Part shown: positions 1 to 8,481 of the stretch, piece by piece | How the letters are laid out: the number at the start of each line of letters is the position of its first letter | Position numbering within the stretch: position 1 is the stretch's first letter | Origin: Gammaproteobacteria bacterium | GTDB lineage: Bacteria > Pseudomonadota > Gammaproteobacteria > CAISUE01 | NCBI GenBank assembly: GCA_021156105.1 | Contig: JAJNBD010000007.1 | Location: 1 to 52,944 of the forward strand | DNA: 52,944 nt | Reading direction: 5' to 3' | The notes under the pieces: model-generated | What the model saw: the letters and a program-made list of their open reading frames with translations, nothing else | The model's database searches: none | Told to the model about the DNA's origin: nothing | Position numbers and translations under genes: made by a program

Positions 1-22
1 ACCTTTATCGGAGGTATAAACT

Positions 23-292
23 TTGTTTGTGATAAATCCAAAGCTATTGCCCCCCAAGAAAGCCCTACACCAAAGCCACATAGCACACTTTGATTTAGGA
101 GTTTTTCTAGCCGCAGGTCCAAATAAAAATAAGCTAGGAGGCGTTATCTTGGTTAAGTCTATGGATAAAGCTGAACTTAAAAAAATTCTTGCTGAAGATT
201 CTTATGTTCAAGCAGACGTTGCAGATTATAAAGTTACTGATATGGATTTTAAACTTGCCTCTACTGGATTAGAAAAACTTACTACCACTTAA
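23..292 (+). CDS. YciI-like protein
   Basis: Small 89-residue protein of the YCII-related (dimeric ferredoxin-like) fold. The recognisable part is residues 28-75, with the family-like stretch FLAAGPNKNKLGGVILV followed by a helix rich in Asp/Glu/Lys (MDKAELKKILAEDSY). Function in this family is mostly unknown; some members act as small hydrolases. I chose the TTG at 23 because a strong GGAGG lies at 10-14 with normal spacing and an in-frame stop at 17-19 rules out an upstream start. The region between the start and the GPN motif is a few residues shorter than in typical family members. A stem-loop follows the stop codon. Confidence 0.6.
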   Translation: MFVINPKLLPPKKALHQSHIAHFDLGVFLAAGPNKNKLGGVILVKSMDKAELKKILAEDSYVQADVADYKVTDMDFKLASTGLEKLTTT

Positions 293-300
293 TAAACATA

Positions 301-331
301 AGCCAAGCTCGTTATTTTAATAAGCTTGGCT
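301..331 (+). terminator. Stem-loop between the YciI-like and acyltransferase genes
   Basis: A perfect 9-bp stem (agccaagct at 301-309 with agcttggct at 323-331) follows the first gene. There is no long T-run, only cctttag, and the Shine-Dalgarno of the next gene begins at 337. It may be a weak terminator or an attenuating hairpin. Confidence 0.45.
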
Positions 332-347
332 CCTTTAGGAGATTTCT

Positions 348-1538
348 ATGATTCAATTGAAGAGGAATTTAGAGCTTGATCGCTTAAGAGCCTTTGCTGT
401 GCTCATGACAATTTTCATACATTTTTCAAGGATATTTTTTCCTTGGAATATTCACCAAGGCTATACGCATGGAACGACCATTTTAAATTTAATTGAAAAT
501 AGCTGGGCCGGCGTTGATTTATTTTTTGTGATTTCTGGTTATATTATTTCTAAGATGATTGTAGAAAAAATAGACTCTTTAAAAGGAAATACAACGGAGC
601 TATCTCAATATATAAAAGGATTTTATATTAGGCGCTTCTTTAGAATTTACCCTGTCGCTTGGACTATTTTCGCTTTAGTTTTATTTTGCAGTATTTTTTT
701 TAATCATAGTGGAAATTTTTCCACACCAGAAAATGTTATTGAATCAGGCATAACAATTTTTACCTATACCTTCAATTATTATTTTGGATCTGGACAGTAC
801 CATGGGTTTACCTTATCTCCCTATTGGAGCTTATCCGTTGAAGAACAATTTTATTTAGTATTTCCTTTCTTATTAATTTTTATAAAGTCTCATCGGCATC
901 GCGTTTTACTTTTACTAGGAGCGTTGATACTGATAACCTTTCTCATTCGCCCGCTTTCTCAGGATAATATCTTTTACACACAAAACCGCTGTGATGGACT
1001 AATTTATGGCTGCTTGCTTTATTATTTAACCATTCAGCCCTGGTTTAAGGCTTTATTTAGTCCACCAACTAATAATCAAAAATTTGGCCCCTATTCTGTG
1101 CTAATTTTATTATTTGCTCTAGGCACTATTACTTCTGTTGGATTTCCTAATGCAGCTGCTATTCCATTAGGATGTATATTATCTTTTTGCTTGGTTGGCA
1201 TCGCCTCAATAGAAAGAAAATTTATTTCTTTTGGAAATATTGCCAACAAAATATTAGATTATATTGGCTCACGCTCTTACAGCTTGTACCTTATCCATTT
1301 ACCAATATTTACTTTAACACAAGAATTTTGGTTTAGAGCAAGCCATCACCTGAATTTTCCTATCAGTGCAAACTTAACATGGGGTTATACCATCATGGCA
1401 TTCATGTTAACAAGTATTGCTAGTGAAATATCTTATCGCTTAATTGAGCGCCCTTTCATCAAAAAGGGCCAAATGTTAACCAACTCAACAAGTGGTAAAC
1501 CTACAGCTAAAGAAAACTTACTTTCTGTAGCTGCTTAA
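348..1538 (+). CDS. Acyltransferase 3 family membrane protein (OafA/YrhL-like)
   Basis: Integral membrane O-acyltransferase of about 10 transmembrane segments, 396 residues, the usual length of the single-domain form. The first helix carries ELDRLRAFAVLMTIFIHF with His25, the position of the conserved catalytic-type histidine, followed by DLFFVISGYIIS, both hallmarks of Acyltransferase_3 (PF01757). Family members transfer acetyl or other acyl groups to O-antigen, exopolysaccharide, peptidoglycan or small molecules; the substrate here cannot be read. The ATG at 348 has AGGAG at 337-341. The following alpha/beta hydrolase starts 27 bases downstream, so they may be co-transcribed. Confidence 0.85.
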   Translation: MIQLKRNLELDRLRAFAVLMTIFIHFSRIFFPWNIHQGYTHGTTILNLIENSWAGVDLFFVISGYIISKMIVEKIDSLKGNTTELSQYIKGFYIRRFFRIYPVAWTIFALVLFCSIFFNHSGNFSTPENVIESGITIFTYTFNYYFGSGQYHGFTLSPYWSLSVEEQFYLVFPFLLIFIKSHRHRVLLLLGALILITFLIRPLSQDNIFYTQNRCDGLIYGCLLYYLTIQPWFKALFSPPTNNQKFGPYSVLILLFALGTITSVGFPNAAAIPLGCILSFCLVGIASIERKFISFGNIANKILDYIGSRSYSLYLIHLPIFTLTQEFWFRASHHLNFPISANLTWGYTIMAFMLTSIASEISYRLIERPFIKKGQMLTNSTSGKPTAKENLLSVAA

Positions 1539-1565
1539 TTTTTAACTTTAAAACTGGAGATCTAT

Positions 1566-2375
1566 ATGCCTTTTGTAAAATTTGATAATGATGTGAATAT
1601 GTACTATGAAATTCATGGAAAAGGAGAACCGATGGTTATGATTAATGGCTTAAAAGCCGATCATACTGGCTGGGCTCCTACTTTAGATAATTTAAAGGAA
1701 AACTATCAAATCATTTTGTTTGATAATCGCGGCACCGGCCAAACAACAGATGATGGTAAAAAGTTTTCCATCGAAGATATGGCTGACGACGTTAAAAAAT
1801 TAATGACTTACTTAGGAATCAATTCTGCGCATATTGTTGGGCACTCTTTAGGAGGAGCTATCGCACAAACCTTTGCGCATACATATCCCGAGAGCGTTAA
1901 AAAATTATTCTTATGCAATACTTTTATAAAATTCAATGATGAAGCCGCAGAAGCATTTGGCCACGTTTTAAAGTTGCATCAGCAGGGGGCGCGCCAATCA
2001 GAAATTATGGACGCCATTATTCCTTGGGTCTTTATTGAGGGGTTTGTGACAGAAAGCTTAAGGCAAATTATACATGAAACAAGCAACGCGAATCCTTATG
2101 CGCAAACATGTGATGGATACCAGCGCCAATATGAAGCACTCGTCGAATTTGATTCAAACAAATGGATTGATCAACTATGCGTCTCAACCATTGTTATTGG
2201 TTCAGAGAAAGATATTACCGCACTACCTGAGGAGTCTACAGAATTAGCTCATCGAACAAGAGCTATTCTGGAAATGTTACCAGGGGCACATGCTAGCGCA
2301 GTAGAACAAGCAGAAGCACTTTCAAGATTAGTCAATTACCACGCCTCAAGCTGCCAGCACGCTTGCCGAGCCTAA
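1566..2375 (+). CDS. Alpha/beta hydrolase
   Basis: Soluble 269-residue alpha/beta hydrolase. The nucleophile elbow is GHSLGG with Ser94, the oxyanion/NRGTG region is at residues 54-58, and the likely acid and base are Asp216 (GSEKDITAL) and His242 (LPGAHASA), giving a complete triad. The layout resembles esterases, 3-oxoadipate enol-lactonase-like enzymes and haloperoxidase-like hydrolases; the substrate is unknown. The cap region is short. It lies 27 bases after the acyltransferase gene and is closed by a clear terminator, so the two genes probably form a transcription unit. The C-terminus has an odd His/Cys-rich tail (SSCQHACRA). Confidence 0.85.
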   Translation: MPFVKFDNDVNMYYEIHGKGEPMVMINGLKADHTGWAPTLDNLKENYQIILFDNRGTGQTTDDGKKFSIEDMADDVKKLMTYLGINSAHIVGHSLGGAIAQTFAHTYPESVKKLFLCNTFIKFNDEAAEAFGHVLKLHQQGARQSEIMDAIIPWVFIEGFVTESLRQIIHETSNANPYAQTCDGYQRQYEALVEFDSNKWIDQLCVSTIVIGSEKDITALPEESTELAHRTRAILEMLPGAHASAVEQAEALSRLVNYHASSCQHACRA

Positions 2376-2383
2376 ACAATATC

Positions 2384-2413
2384 TGGCAGAAGTCATTCTT
2401 CTGCCAATTTTTT
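2384..2413 (+). terminator. Rho-independent terminator after the hydrolase gene
   Basis: A perfect 9-bp stem, tggcagaag (2384-2392) with cttctgcca (2398-2406), loop TCATT, followed by a run of seven T. The next gene starts at 2428 with AAAGGA. Confidence 0.85.
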
Positions 2414-2427
2414 AAAAGGAAAAAATC

Positions 2428-3030
2428 ATGAAAAAAATTCTTATTGTTGGAGGCACAGGTACAATTGGAAAAGCTGTTGCTGAAAAATTATTGACACGAC
2501 ATGAGATCATTGTTGCCAGTCACAACCATGGCGATATTCAAGTAGACGCTATAGACAAAACCTCTATTGAACATATGTATAAAGCTGTCGGCAAAATTGA
2601 TGCAGTGATAATTACTATTGGATACATTCACTTTGCACCTCTTATGGAAATGAAAGATGAGCTTTACCAAATAGGCTTAAGAAACAAGCTTATGAGTCAA
2701 GTTAACTTGGTACTATATGGATTAAAATATGTTAATGACTATGGTTCTTTTACACTAACAAGTGGCATCCTAAACCGCGATCCTGTCCGAGGAGGCTCTT
2801 CCGCCAGCATGGTAAATGGTGCATTAGATAGTTTTACTAAAGCGGCCGCAATTGAAATGCCAAGAGGCATTCGTATTAATACTGTCAGCCCAACAGTTCT
2901 CACTGAATCTGTAGAACGCTTTGGGAGCTGCTTCTTAGGATTTGAAACTGTATCTGCCATGCAGGTTGCGAATGCTTATGTAAAAAGTATCGAAGGAGCT
3001 CAAACAGGACAGATTTATGTTGTGGAATAG
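2428..3030 (+). CDS. SDR-fold protein lacking the canonical active site
   Basis: 200-residue short-chain dehydrogenase-like protein. The N-terminus has the dinucleotide-binding turn GGTGTIGKAV (residues 8-17) and the body keeps the classical order (TSGI strand, TINTVSPT-like RINTVSPTVLTES after the active site). Where classical SDRs have YxxxK the sequence reads SASMVNGALDSF, so the catalytic Tyr and Lys are not evident. This matches the Lin1944-like subgroup (cd11731), described as having the NAD(P)-binding motif without typical active-site residues. Function is unknown. It has its own transcription potential, because a terminator lies directly upstream. Confidence 0.75.
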   Translation: MKKILIVGGTGTIGKAVAEKLLTRHEIIVASHNHGDIQVDAIDKTSIEHMYKAVGKIDAVIITIGYIHFAPLMEMKDELYQIGLRNKLMSQVNLVLYGLKYVNDYGSFTLTSGILNRDPVRGGSSASMVNGALDSFTKAAAIEMPRGIRINTVSPTVLTESVERFGSCFLGFETVSAMQVANAYVKSIEGAQTGQIYVVE

Positions 3031-3062
3031 AAATTAATTTCAACGCACTCTTAAATATACTT

Positions 3063-3827
3063 ATGGAAAAATTTTACATTGTATTAGCGCAAGACCATAT
3101 TTTATTGACTCAAAGAAATGACCAATGGCAATTACCTAAAAATACTGATCTAACGGATCACGATCTTATACAACATTTCACCTTATTTGATCAAAAAAAT
3201 GTGGGATACATTATTTGCCAAGCAAATAATATAATTACCACTAACGACACAACCTATTTTAATTTAAGAGAAACCTATAAACTCCTAGGTGAGATGCTGT
3301 TTAAATTTGCTGGACGAGCCAGACAAATTTTAGACTGGAAAATCAATCATATCTTTTGTGGTAGATGTGGTCATAAAACTGAATTTTTTGACCAAAATCG
3401 AGCAAAGAAATGTTTTTCATGTGGTTTAATAAACTACCCTAAAATTTCTCCTTGTATTCTTGTTGCCATTACCCGTAGCGATGAAATTTTACTTGCGCAA
3501 CATGTCTTGTCACCTCGACAAGGAACATATAGTATTTTAGCTGGTTTTGTCGAACCAGGTGAAAGCATTGAAGGAGCTGCCCATAGGGAGGTTTTTGAAG
3601 AGGTTGGATTAAAAATCAAGAATTTGCATTATATTGCTTCGCAGTCATGGCCTTTTCCAAATCAATTAATGTGCGGCTTTATGGCAGAGTATGAAAGCGG
3701 AGAAATTAAAATTGACAAAAGCGAGATCACCAATGCTAAGTGGTTCCATAAAGACAATTTACCTTCTCAGCTACCAGGACCTATGACGCTTTCTTTTAAA
3801 TTAATAGAAAAATTTTTGTTATCTTGA
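3063..3827 (+). CDS. nudC: NADH pyrophosphatase / NAD-cap removing Nudix hydrolase
   Basis: NudC hydrolyses NAD(H) to NMN(H) and AMP and removes NAD caps from RNA 5' ends in the cytosol. The 254 residues show the family order: an N-terminal domain, a zinc ribbon with Cys99, Cys102, Cys117 and Cys120 (CGRCG...CFSCG), and a Nudix box at residues 161-182 with the GX5EX7REUXEEXGU pattern complete (GFVEPGES, REVFEEVG). After it comes SQSWPFPNQLM at 193-203, the NudC signature that separates it from other Nudix enzymes (usually SQPWPFPxS; here Pro to Ser and Ser to Gln). The length is typical. It stands alone after the SDR-like gene, with no terminator seen between them. Confidence 0.93.
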   Translation: MEKFYIVLAQDHILLTQRNDQWQLPKNTDLTDHDLIQHFTLFDQKNVGYIICQANNIITTNDTTYFNLRETYKLLGEMLFKFAGRARQILDWKINHIFCGRCGHKTEFFDQNRAKKCFSCGLINYPKISPCILVAITRSDEILLAQHVLSPRQGTYSILAGFVEPGESIEGAAHREVFEEVGLKIKNLHYIASQSWPFPNQLMCGFMAEYESGEIKIDKSEITNAKWFHKDNLPSQLPGPMTLSFKLIEKFLLS

Positions 3828-3926
3828 AGCTAAAGATTTAAGTCTAACAAATCTATGCTTACTTTAGGTTGCTTTTTATCTGTTAATTAACCACAAAATA
3901 TTACTATTTTTCAGAAGCTAACCTAA

Positions 3927-4226
3927 GGCGCATTAATTTTTAGCGGATTTAATATAAACAAGTTTGATATTATCGAACGAGCTGCCAAAAATGCTTGTCT
4001 CAGTAGAGCAGCTACAGGCGTGATATTAGAAACCGATATTAAAGATGTTGGAGGGATGCACTTTCTATTTTTGCAGCCAAGTATTACTTCTTCAAAGCAT
4101 CATGAAGTGCAAAACATTATTAACTTTTCCGACCATATTGTCATTCAATCTTACGCTAAGCCACCCCATCATAAAATTTTTTATGAGGGCCTTATTCCTT
4201 ACCTTAATAAATCAGTTCTGTCATAA
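3927..4226 (+). pseudogene. Open fragment of unknown origin, no convincing start
   Basis: The 560 bases between nudC and the next operon hold one open stretch of about 99 codons, bounded upstream by a stop at 3924-3926. It encodes FDIIERAAKNACLSRAATG followed by a hydrophobic strand and ends at 4226. The only start codons are internal (GTG at 4020, without a good ribosome binding site). I do not recognise the product. It may be the 3' remnant of a lost gene, or a short real gene with a rare start. A terminator follows directly, which supports former transcription in this direction. Confidence 0.35.
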
Positions 4227-4253
4227 ACTAAAAAATAAAATTCCCTTTAAATT

Positions 4254-4275
4254 CGCCGCAAATTCGGCGTTTTTT
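4254..4275 (+). terminator. Rho-independent terminator
   Basis: GC-rich stem CGCCG (4254-4258) with CGGCG (4265-4269), loop CAAATT, then six T. It separates the open fragment from the biosynthetic operon starting at 4388. Confidence 0.75.
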
Positions 4276-4387
4276 ATTTAAAAATTGAACAAAATATACT
4301 TACTTCGCAGTATGATAAAAAGAGAATTTAAACCGAAAACGCAAGACGCTCAACGAATTAATTAACTAAATTTACGGAGTAAAAATT

Positions 4388-5263
4388 ATGTCCCTACCAA
4401 CCAATAAAAATCATCGATATCCATGCATAGGGTTTTCCACCAATGTTTTTGATAACCCTGCAGAAATTGAAGAGGTCGTGCAAAAAATTTTGCTTGATTT
4501 TAATGCCATTGAAATTGAACTAGAAGATGAAGCACTAGAACGAATCTCCGCTTCGGACGAACAAACATACACAAATATTTGTGAGCAATTAAAAGCGCAG
4601 CTTAAGCAAGTAGAATTTTTATCGGTGCATGCCCCTTACCTAAAAAAGGATACCAATTTGGCTTCTGACAATCCGGAAATGCGAAACCTTGCTATTACCA
4701 AGCATAAATTAGCTATTAAGTTTTGCGCTGATATTGGAGGAAAACATTTAACTTTCCACCCTGGCTTTAATACACCTGATAAAGCTACCGCAACCATGTG
4801 GCTATTAGAATCACTTAAAGCTCTTATCCCTTACGCTAAGGAACATCAAGTCGAGGTATGCATGGAAAACATGGGTAACGAGCGACCTAAATATCTTGTA
4901 TTTGATGCACAAGAACATTTAGAGCTGCACCATAAAACCGGGATATTTATAACGCTTGATTTAGTCCATCTTTGCACTTGGGGCTTCAGCTGGGAAGAGC
5001 TTAAATCGCAAATAAGCATTTATGCCCCTATTACACGCGTCATTCATTTTAATGATATGCCACAAAACAAACATCGGCACATTCCTCTTGGTCAGGGCGT
5101 ACTCCCTATCAAAGCATTATTAGCTTATATCAAGAAATGCGGCTATGAAGGCGCAGCTATTGTTGATGAATTTTCCCGCCCTATTGCACCAGAAGAATAT
5201 CTCAAGATGACTTCTCAGTTCGTTCAAGACATTTTGCGCGAGGATAATTATGCAAACCAATAA
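4388..5263 (+). CDS. Sugar phosphate isomerase/epimerase-like TIM barrel protein
   Basis: First gene of a six-gene operon. The 291 residues form a xylose-isomerase-like/AP-endonuclease-2 TIM barrel (PF01261). Candidate metal ligands sit at strand ends: Glu160 in CMENMGN, Asp191 and His194 in TLDLVHL, His220 in RVIHFNDM and Glu260 in VDEF; His81 (SVHAPY) and His124 (FHPGF) lie near the barrel mouth. Family members isomerise or epimerise ketoses, open inosose rings or cleave abasic DNA; in biosynthetic operons they often act on small oxygenated substrates. The ATG has GGAG at 4376-4379. Its end overlaps the next gene by 14 bases, so translation is probably coupled. The substrate is unknown. Confidence 0.8.
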   Translation: MSLPTNKNHRYPCIGFSTNVFDNPAEIEEVVQKILLDFNAIEIELEDEALERISASDEQTYTNICEQLKAQLKQVEFLSVHAPYLKKDTNLASDNPEMRNLAITKHKLAIKFCADIGGKHLTFHPGFNTPDKATATMWLLESLKALIPYAKEHQVEVCMENMGNERPKYLVFDAQEHLELHHKTGIFITLDLVHLCTWGFSWEELKSQISIYAPITRVIHFNDMPQNKHRHIPLGQGVLPIKALLAYIKKCGYEGAAIVDEFSRPIAPEEYLKMTSQFVQDILREDNYANQ

Positions 5264-6587
5264 GCAGCTTTCGCCACAAAAAGGACCCGTAACATGCTTA
5301 AAGCATTATTCTTTAATTGAGCAGCTTATTCGCGAAGAACAAAAAGATAATACTTTAATGAACCTTTGTGCTTACGATAATGTACTATCAAAAGTCGCGC
5401 GCTATTTTTTGCAAAGCCCACTAGGGTTCCGTTATCGGCTTGGCCAAACCACACAACAAGAAGATGCAGCTGTTTTTAATCGCAAAAATAATTTATTTCT
5501 TCACACAAAACCAGGCCTATCTTCTTTAGAATCTGCCGCACACCTGGCTGCCATCAGATTATTTTCAGGCGTCAGTGCAGACTTTAGACCACTCTCTGGA
5601 GTTCATGCGACGCTGTGCTCTATTCTTGCGCTTACAAAGCCTGGTGACACCGTTTTGTCCATTACCCCAAACGATGGCGGTCATTTTGCTACTAGCGCCA
5701 TTGCAAAAACCAGCGGTAGAAACTCTGCCTTCTTACCTTGGGATAAAGAGAAAGACGATGTGGACTTTGCGGCACTTGCCTCATCTTGGAATAGCAAATC
5801 GCCTTTACCGCTCATTATCTTAGAACATGGCTCACCTCAACGACCTTTAAATTTAAAAAAATTACGCGATATTGTCGGCAGAAAAACCATCATTATTTAT
5901 GACGCTTCTCACTCGTTAGGATTAATTGCAGGTGGACTATTTCAATCGCCTTTAAAAGAAGGTTGCGACATTATTCAAGCCAATACGCATAAATCCTTTC
6001 CTGGCCCACAAAAAGGCCTATTCATTTTTGGTAATCACGAGGTTGCAAAAAAAATTACCAATGCGCTAGATCAAGCCTTAATTTCTAGCCAACACACCCA
6101 TAATCTGATGGCCCTTTGTATTACTTTACTCGAAATGGAGCAATGGGCTGAAGATTATGCACAAAAGATGATTGAAAACGCCATAGCATTAAAAAAGCAT
6201 TTAAAAATCCTAGGCTTTGATGTTTTATACCCCGAGGAAAAATCTACCCATATTATTTTACTTGATTTAGGCAGTGAAGCCGCTGGAAAAAAAGTATTTG
6301 AACAATTACTTTCGGTAGGAATTTTAACTAACTTAAGAATGGTAGGAGAAAAAGCCATCATGCGCTTGGGCACACAAGAAATCACACGCAGAGGCTTTGA
6401 ACCTTATCAAATGGTGCACCTAAGCGATTTAATTGCGCAAACGCTACACTCGAAAAAAAGCTCTCAAATAATAAATGATGAAGTTATCTCTTTAATGCAT
6501 AGCGCACAACATGTGCACTATAGCTTTGACGATAACGCCTGGATAACACAACTTATTAATGGTGATAACTATGGCCTCCAACATTGA
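5250..6587 (+). CDS. SHMT-like PLP enzyme, possible aldolase/transaldolase
   Basis: 445-residue fold-type I PLP enzyme resembling serine hydroxymethyltransferase (PF00464). Key parts: PLSGVHATLCSILALTKPGD (residues 114-133), DGGHFATSA (142-150), PLP-ring contacts Asp218 and His221 in YDASHSLGLIAGG, and the Schiff-base lysine Lys248 in ANTHKSFPGPQKG, the SHMT THK(x)2xGP signature. The N-terminal region deviates strongly from folate-dependent SHMT, so a folate role is doubtful. Related divergent SHMT-like enzymes (threonine aldolases, L-threonine transaldolases) make beta-hydroxy-alpha-amino acids by C-C bond formation. It overlaps both neighbours in the operon. By inference it supplies an unusual amino acid to the downstream ligases. 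Confidence 0.8.
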   Translation: MQTNKQLSPQKGPVTCLKHYSLIEQLIREEQKDNTLMNLCAYDNVLSKVARYFLQSPLGFRYRLGQTTQQEDAAVFNRKNNLFLHTKPGLSSLESAAHLAAIRLFSGVSADFRPLSGVHATLCSILALTKPGDTVLSITPNDGGHFATSAIAKTSGRNSAFLPWDKEKDDVDFAALASSWNSKSPLPLIILEHGSPQRPLNLKKLRDIVGRKTIIIYDASHSLGLIAGGLFQSPLKEGCDIIQANTHKSFPGPQKGLFIFGNHEVAKKITNALDQALISSQHTHNLMALCITLLEMEQWAEDYAQKMIENAIALKKHLKILGFDVLYPEEKSTHIILLDLGSEAAGKKVFEQLLSVGILTNLRMVGEKAIMRLGTQEITRRGFEPYQMVHLSDLIAQTLHSKKSSQIINDEVISLMHSAQHVHYSFDDNAWITQLINGDNYGLQH

Positions 6588-7266
6588 AATTCAAGGCTAT
6601 GAATTCCTAACAGAAGATGATTTCATTCCTCAAAAATCATTTGTTCAACATCCTTTATGGCAACAATTTGTTGATAGCTGGAAAATCTTGCCTATTGATC
6701 CTTATATGCTTGATAATGGCAAATATCGGAGACGCAGATTTGGCCAGTTTAAATTAGATACGCGGACAAATAATGTGGTATGGGTCGGTAACAATGCGTT
6801 TTTTCAAGCAAAAGAATATAATTCATTAAATGGTGGAATAGCAAGACAATTTGAACCACTCATGGAAGATATACGAAACTCTGAAATACTGGCTCAGTTG
6901 ATCAGACACTTTGCCAACAAACTCCCCTTAGTGAATCAAGCCACAAAATGGCTTGTTAATATCCATCAAATCCGGATTGAATGTAATTCAAACGTTGCTG
7001 GCAAGGCAACACCTGAAGGAATACATCAAGACGGGCACCAATATGTTGCGCAAATTTTAATTACACGAAAAAATATCGCGGGGGGAGAAAGTATTTTGTA
7101 TAGCTCGCCCGAGCAAGAACTCACTAAAAAAACACTTGAAAACCCGCTAGATACTATTTTTGTCAATGACAAAAAAGTATGGCATGCTGTTACGCCTATA
7201 ATCCCAGCAATAGATAAAGAAGCTGGTTTCCGCGATATGCTATTACTTGACTACAACACCCTATAA
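6571..7266 (+). CDS. 2-oxoglutarate/Fe(II)-dependent dioxygenase, PF10014-like amino acid hydroxylase
   Basis: 231-residue member of the 2OG-Fe_Oxy_2 family (PF10014), which includes free L-amino-acid hydroxylases such as isoleucine dioxygenase and BsmA-like proteins. The iron triad is visible: His152 and Asp154 in GIHQDGHQYV and His205 in KKVWHAVTP; Arg221 in GFRDMLLLDY is the likely 2-oxoglutarate anchor. The length is normal. The family-typical start is the ATG at 6571; another in-frame ATG at 6559 is possible. It overlaps the SHMT-like gene and is followed 9 bases later by the transporter, so it acts in the same pathway, probably hydroxylating a free amino acid or a dipeptide product. Confidence 0.87.
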   Translation: MASNIEIQGYEFLTEDDFIPQKSFVQHPLWQQFVDSWKILPIDPYMLDNGKYRRRRFGQFKLDTRTNNVVWVGNNAFFQAKEYNSLNGGIARQFEPLMEDIRNSEILAQLIRHFANKLPLVNQATKWLVNIHQIRIECNSNVAGKATPEGIHQDGHQYVAQILITRKNIAGGESILYSSPEQELTKKTLENPLDTIFVNDKKVWHAVTPIIPAIDKEAGFRDMLLLDYNTL

Positions 7267-7275
7267 AATATTATT

Positions 7276-8481
7276 ATGCGCAAACCCTCTCCATTATTAA
7301 CGATAATTTTGTTTGGAAACTTCTGGACCAAAGCAGCTTCAATGCTTAGCTTGCCTTTCCTTGCTATTTATTTATCTACCCATACAGCTTTATCTGCTGG
7401 CTGGATTGGTTTTGTTGTGGGCTGCCAACCTTTTGCTGCTTGCATGGCAGGATTTTGGGGCGGCTATCTTTCCGACCATTTTGGTCGACAAAAAATTCTT
7501 TTGCTATCCTTAGCGGCTTCTTCCCTTGTTTATTTTGGATTTTTTTGGGTTGCCGCCCTACCCTTCTTAACGCTATACAAAATAATATTTTTTTCTATTT
7601 TAAATTTAGCCAATGGTTTATTCGCTTCTTTTTTTCCCCCGGTTAGCCAAGCTTTAATTAGCGACAATTGCATGACGGTAGAAGAAAAAACAAAATTTTT
7701 GCATGCAAGATATATGGCCGCTAACATTGGTGCCGCAATTGGGCCTGTAGCCGGCGCATACGCTGGCATATCTGCAGGCAATAAAGCATTTTTTCTTACA
7801 AGTATTTTGTATACCCTCTATACATTGTTTACCTATATTGTGATAAAAAAACATACAGTAAACAACACAGCATCAACACACAGACCAGGATTAGCAGAAT
7901 CCATCAGTGTTGTCTTAAAAGATAAAAAATTTTCTTTACTCATTCTTGCTTCAATTTTGTTTAGCATGGCTTATTCGCAAATCAGCAGCAATTTATCTTT
8001 GGTCATAGAACATTCCTTCGTCAATGGCGTCGTATTCTTTTCTTGGATGTGTGCGCTCAATGGCATTAGCGTGGTAGTCATGCAACCAATATTTTATTTT
8101 TTGACCAAAGAGCTTGAGCCTAAAAAAACTATCTTTTTAGGCAATACCATTTTTGCTGTAACTTGTTTTATTATTGTATTTTTTGCGATTTCCAAATTAA
8201 GTATAGTCCTTTTCTTTTTATTAATTACTATTGGCGAAGTTTTGGTAGTTCCCACACAGAGCGTATTAACTGACTTATTCGCACCTGAAGAAAAACGTGG
8301 TTTATATTTCGGGGCCTCCACCTTAAGAAATCTTGGCAATTCCTTTGGTCCAATTATTGGTGGCCTCTCATTACAATTTTTTGGCAACTCTGCTGTGTTT
8401 ATTCTGATGGGCTTATTAACCGTTTTAAGCGCACTTTTAAATAAAAACTCTATCTCAAGGATTACCCATGAAAACCAATAA
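7276..8481 (+). CDS. MFS transporter, likely exporter of the operon's product
   Basis: 401-residue major facilitator with about 12 hydrophobic segments, the DHA1-like size. The signature between helices 2 and 3 reads GGYLSDHFGRQKILLLS (motif A, G-x-L-S-D-x-x-G-R), typical of drug:H+ antiporters. The second half contains TLRNLGNSFGPIIGGL, an antiporter-like motif C region. It lies inside the biosynthetic operon and overlaps the first ATP-grasp gene by 14 bases. By position it most likely exports the finished compound or gives self-resistance; uptake of a precursor is an alternative. Confidence 0.83.
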   Translation: MRKPSPLLTIILFGNFWTKAASMLSLPFLAIYLSTHTALSAGWIGFVVGCQPFAACMAGFWGGYLSDHFGRQKILLLSLAASSLVYFGFFWVAALPFLTLYKIIFFSILNLANGLFASFFPPVSQALISDNCMTVEEKTKFLHARYMAANIGAAIGPVAGAYAGISAGNKAFFLTSILYTLYTLFTYIVIKKHTVNNTASTHRPGLAESISVVLKDKKFSLLILASILFSMAYSQISSNLSLVIEHSFVNGVVFFSWMCALNGISVVVMQPIFYFLTKELEPKKTIFLGNTIFAVTCFIIVFFAISKLSIVLFFLLITIGEVLVVPTQSVLTDLFAPEEKRGLYFGASTLRNLGNSFGPIIGGLSLQFFGNSAVFILMGLLTVLSALLNKNSISRITHENQ

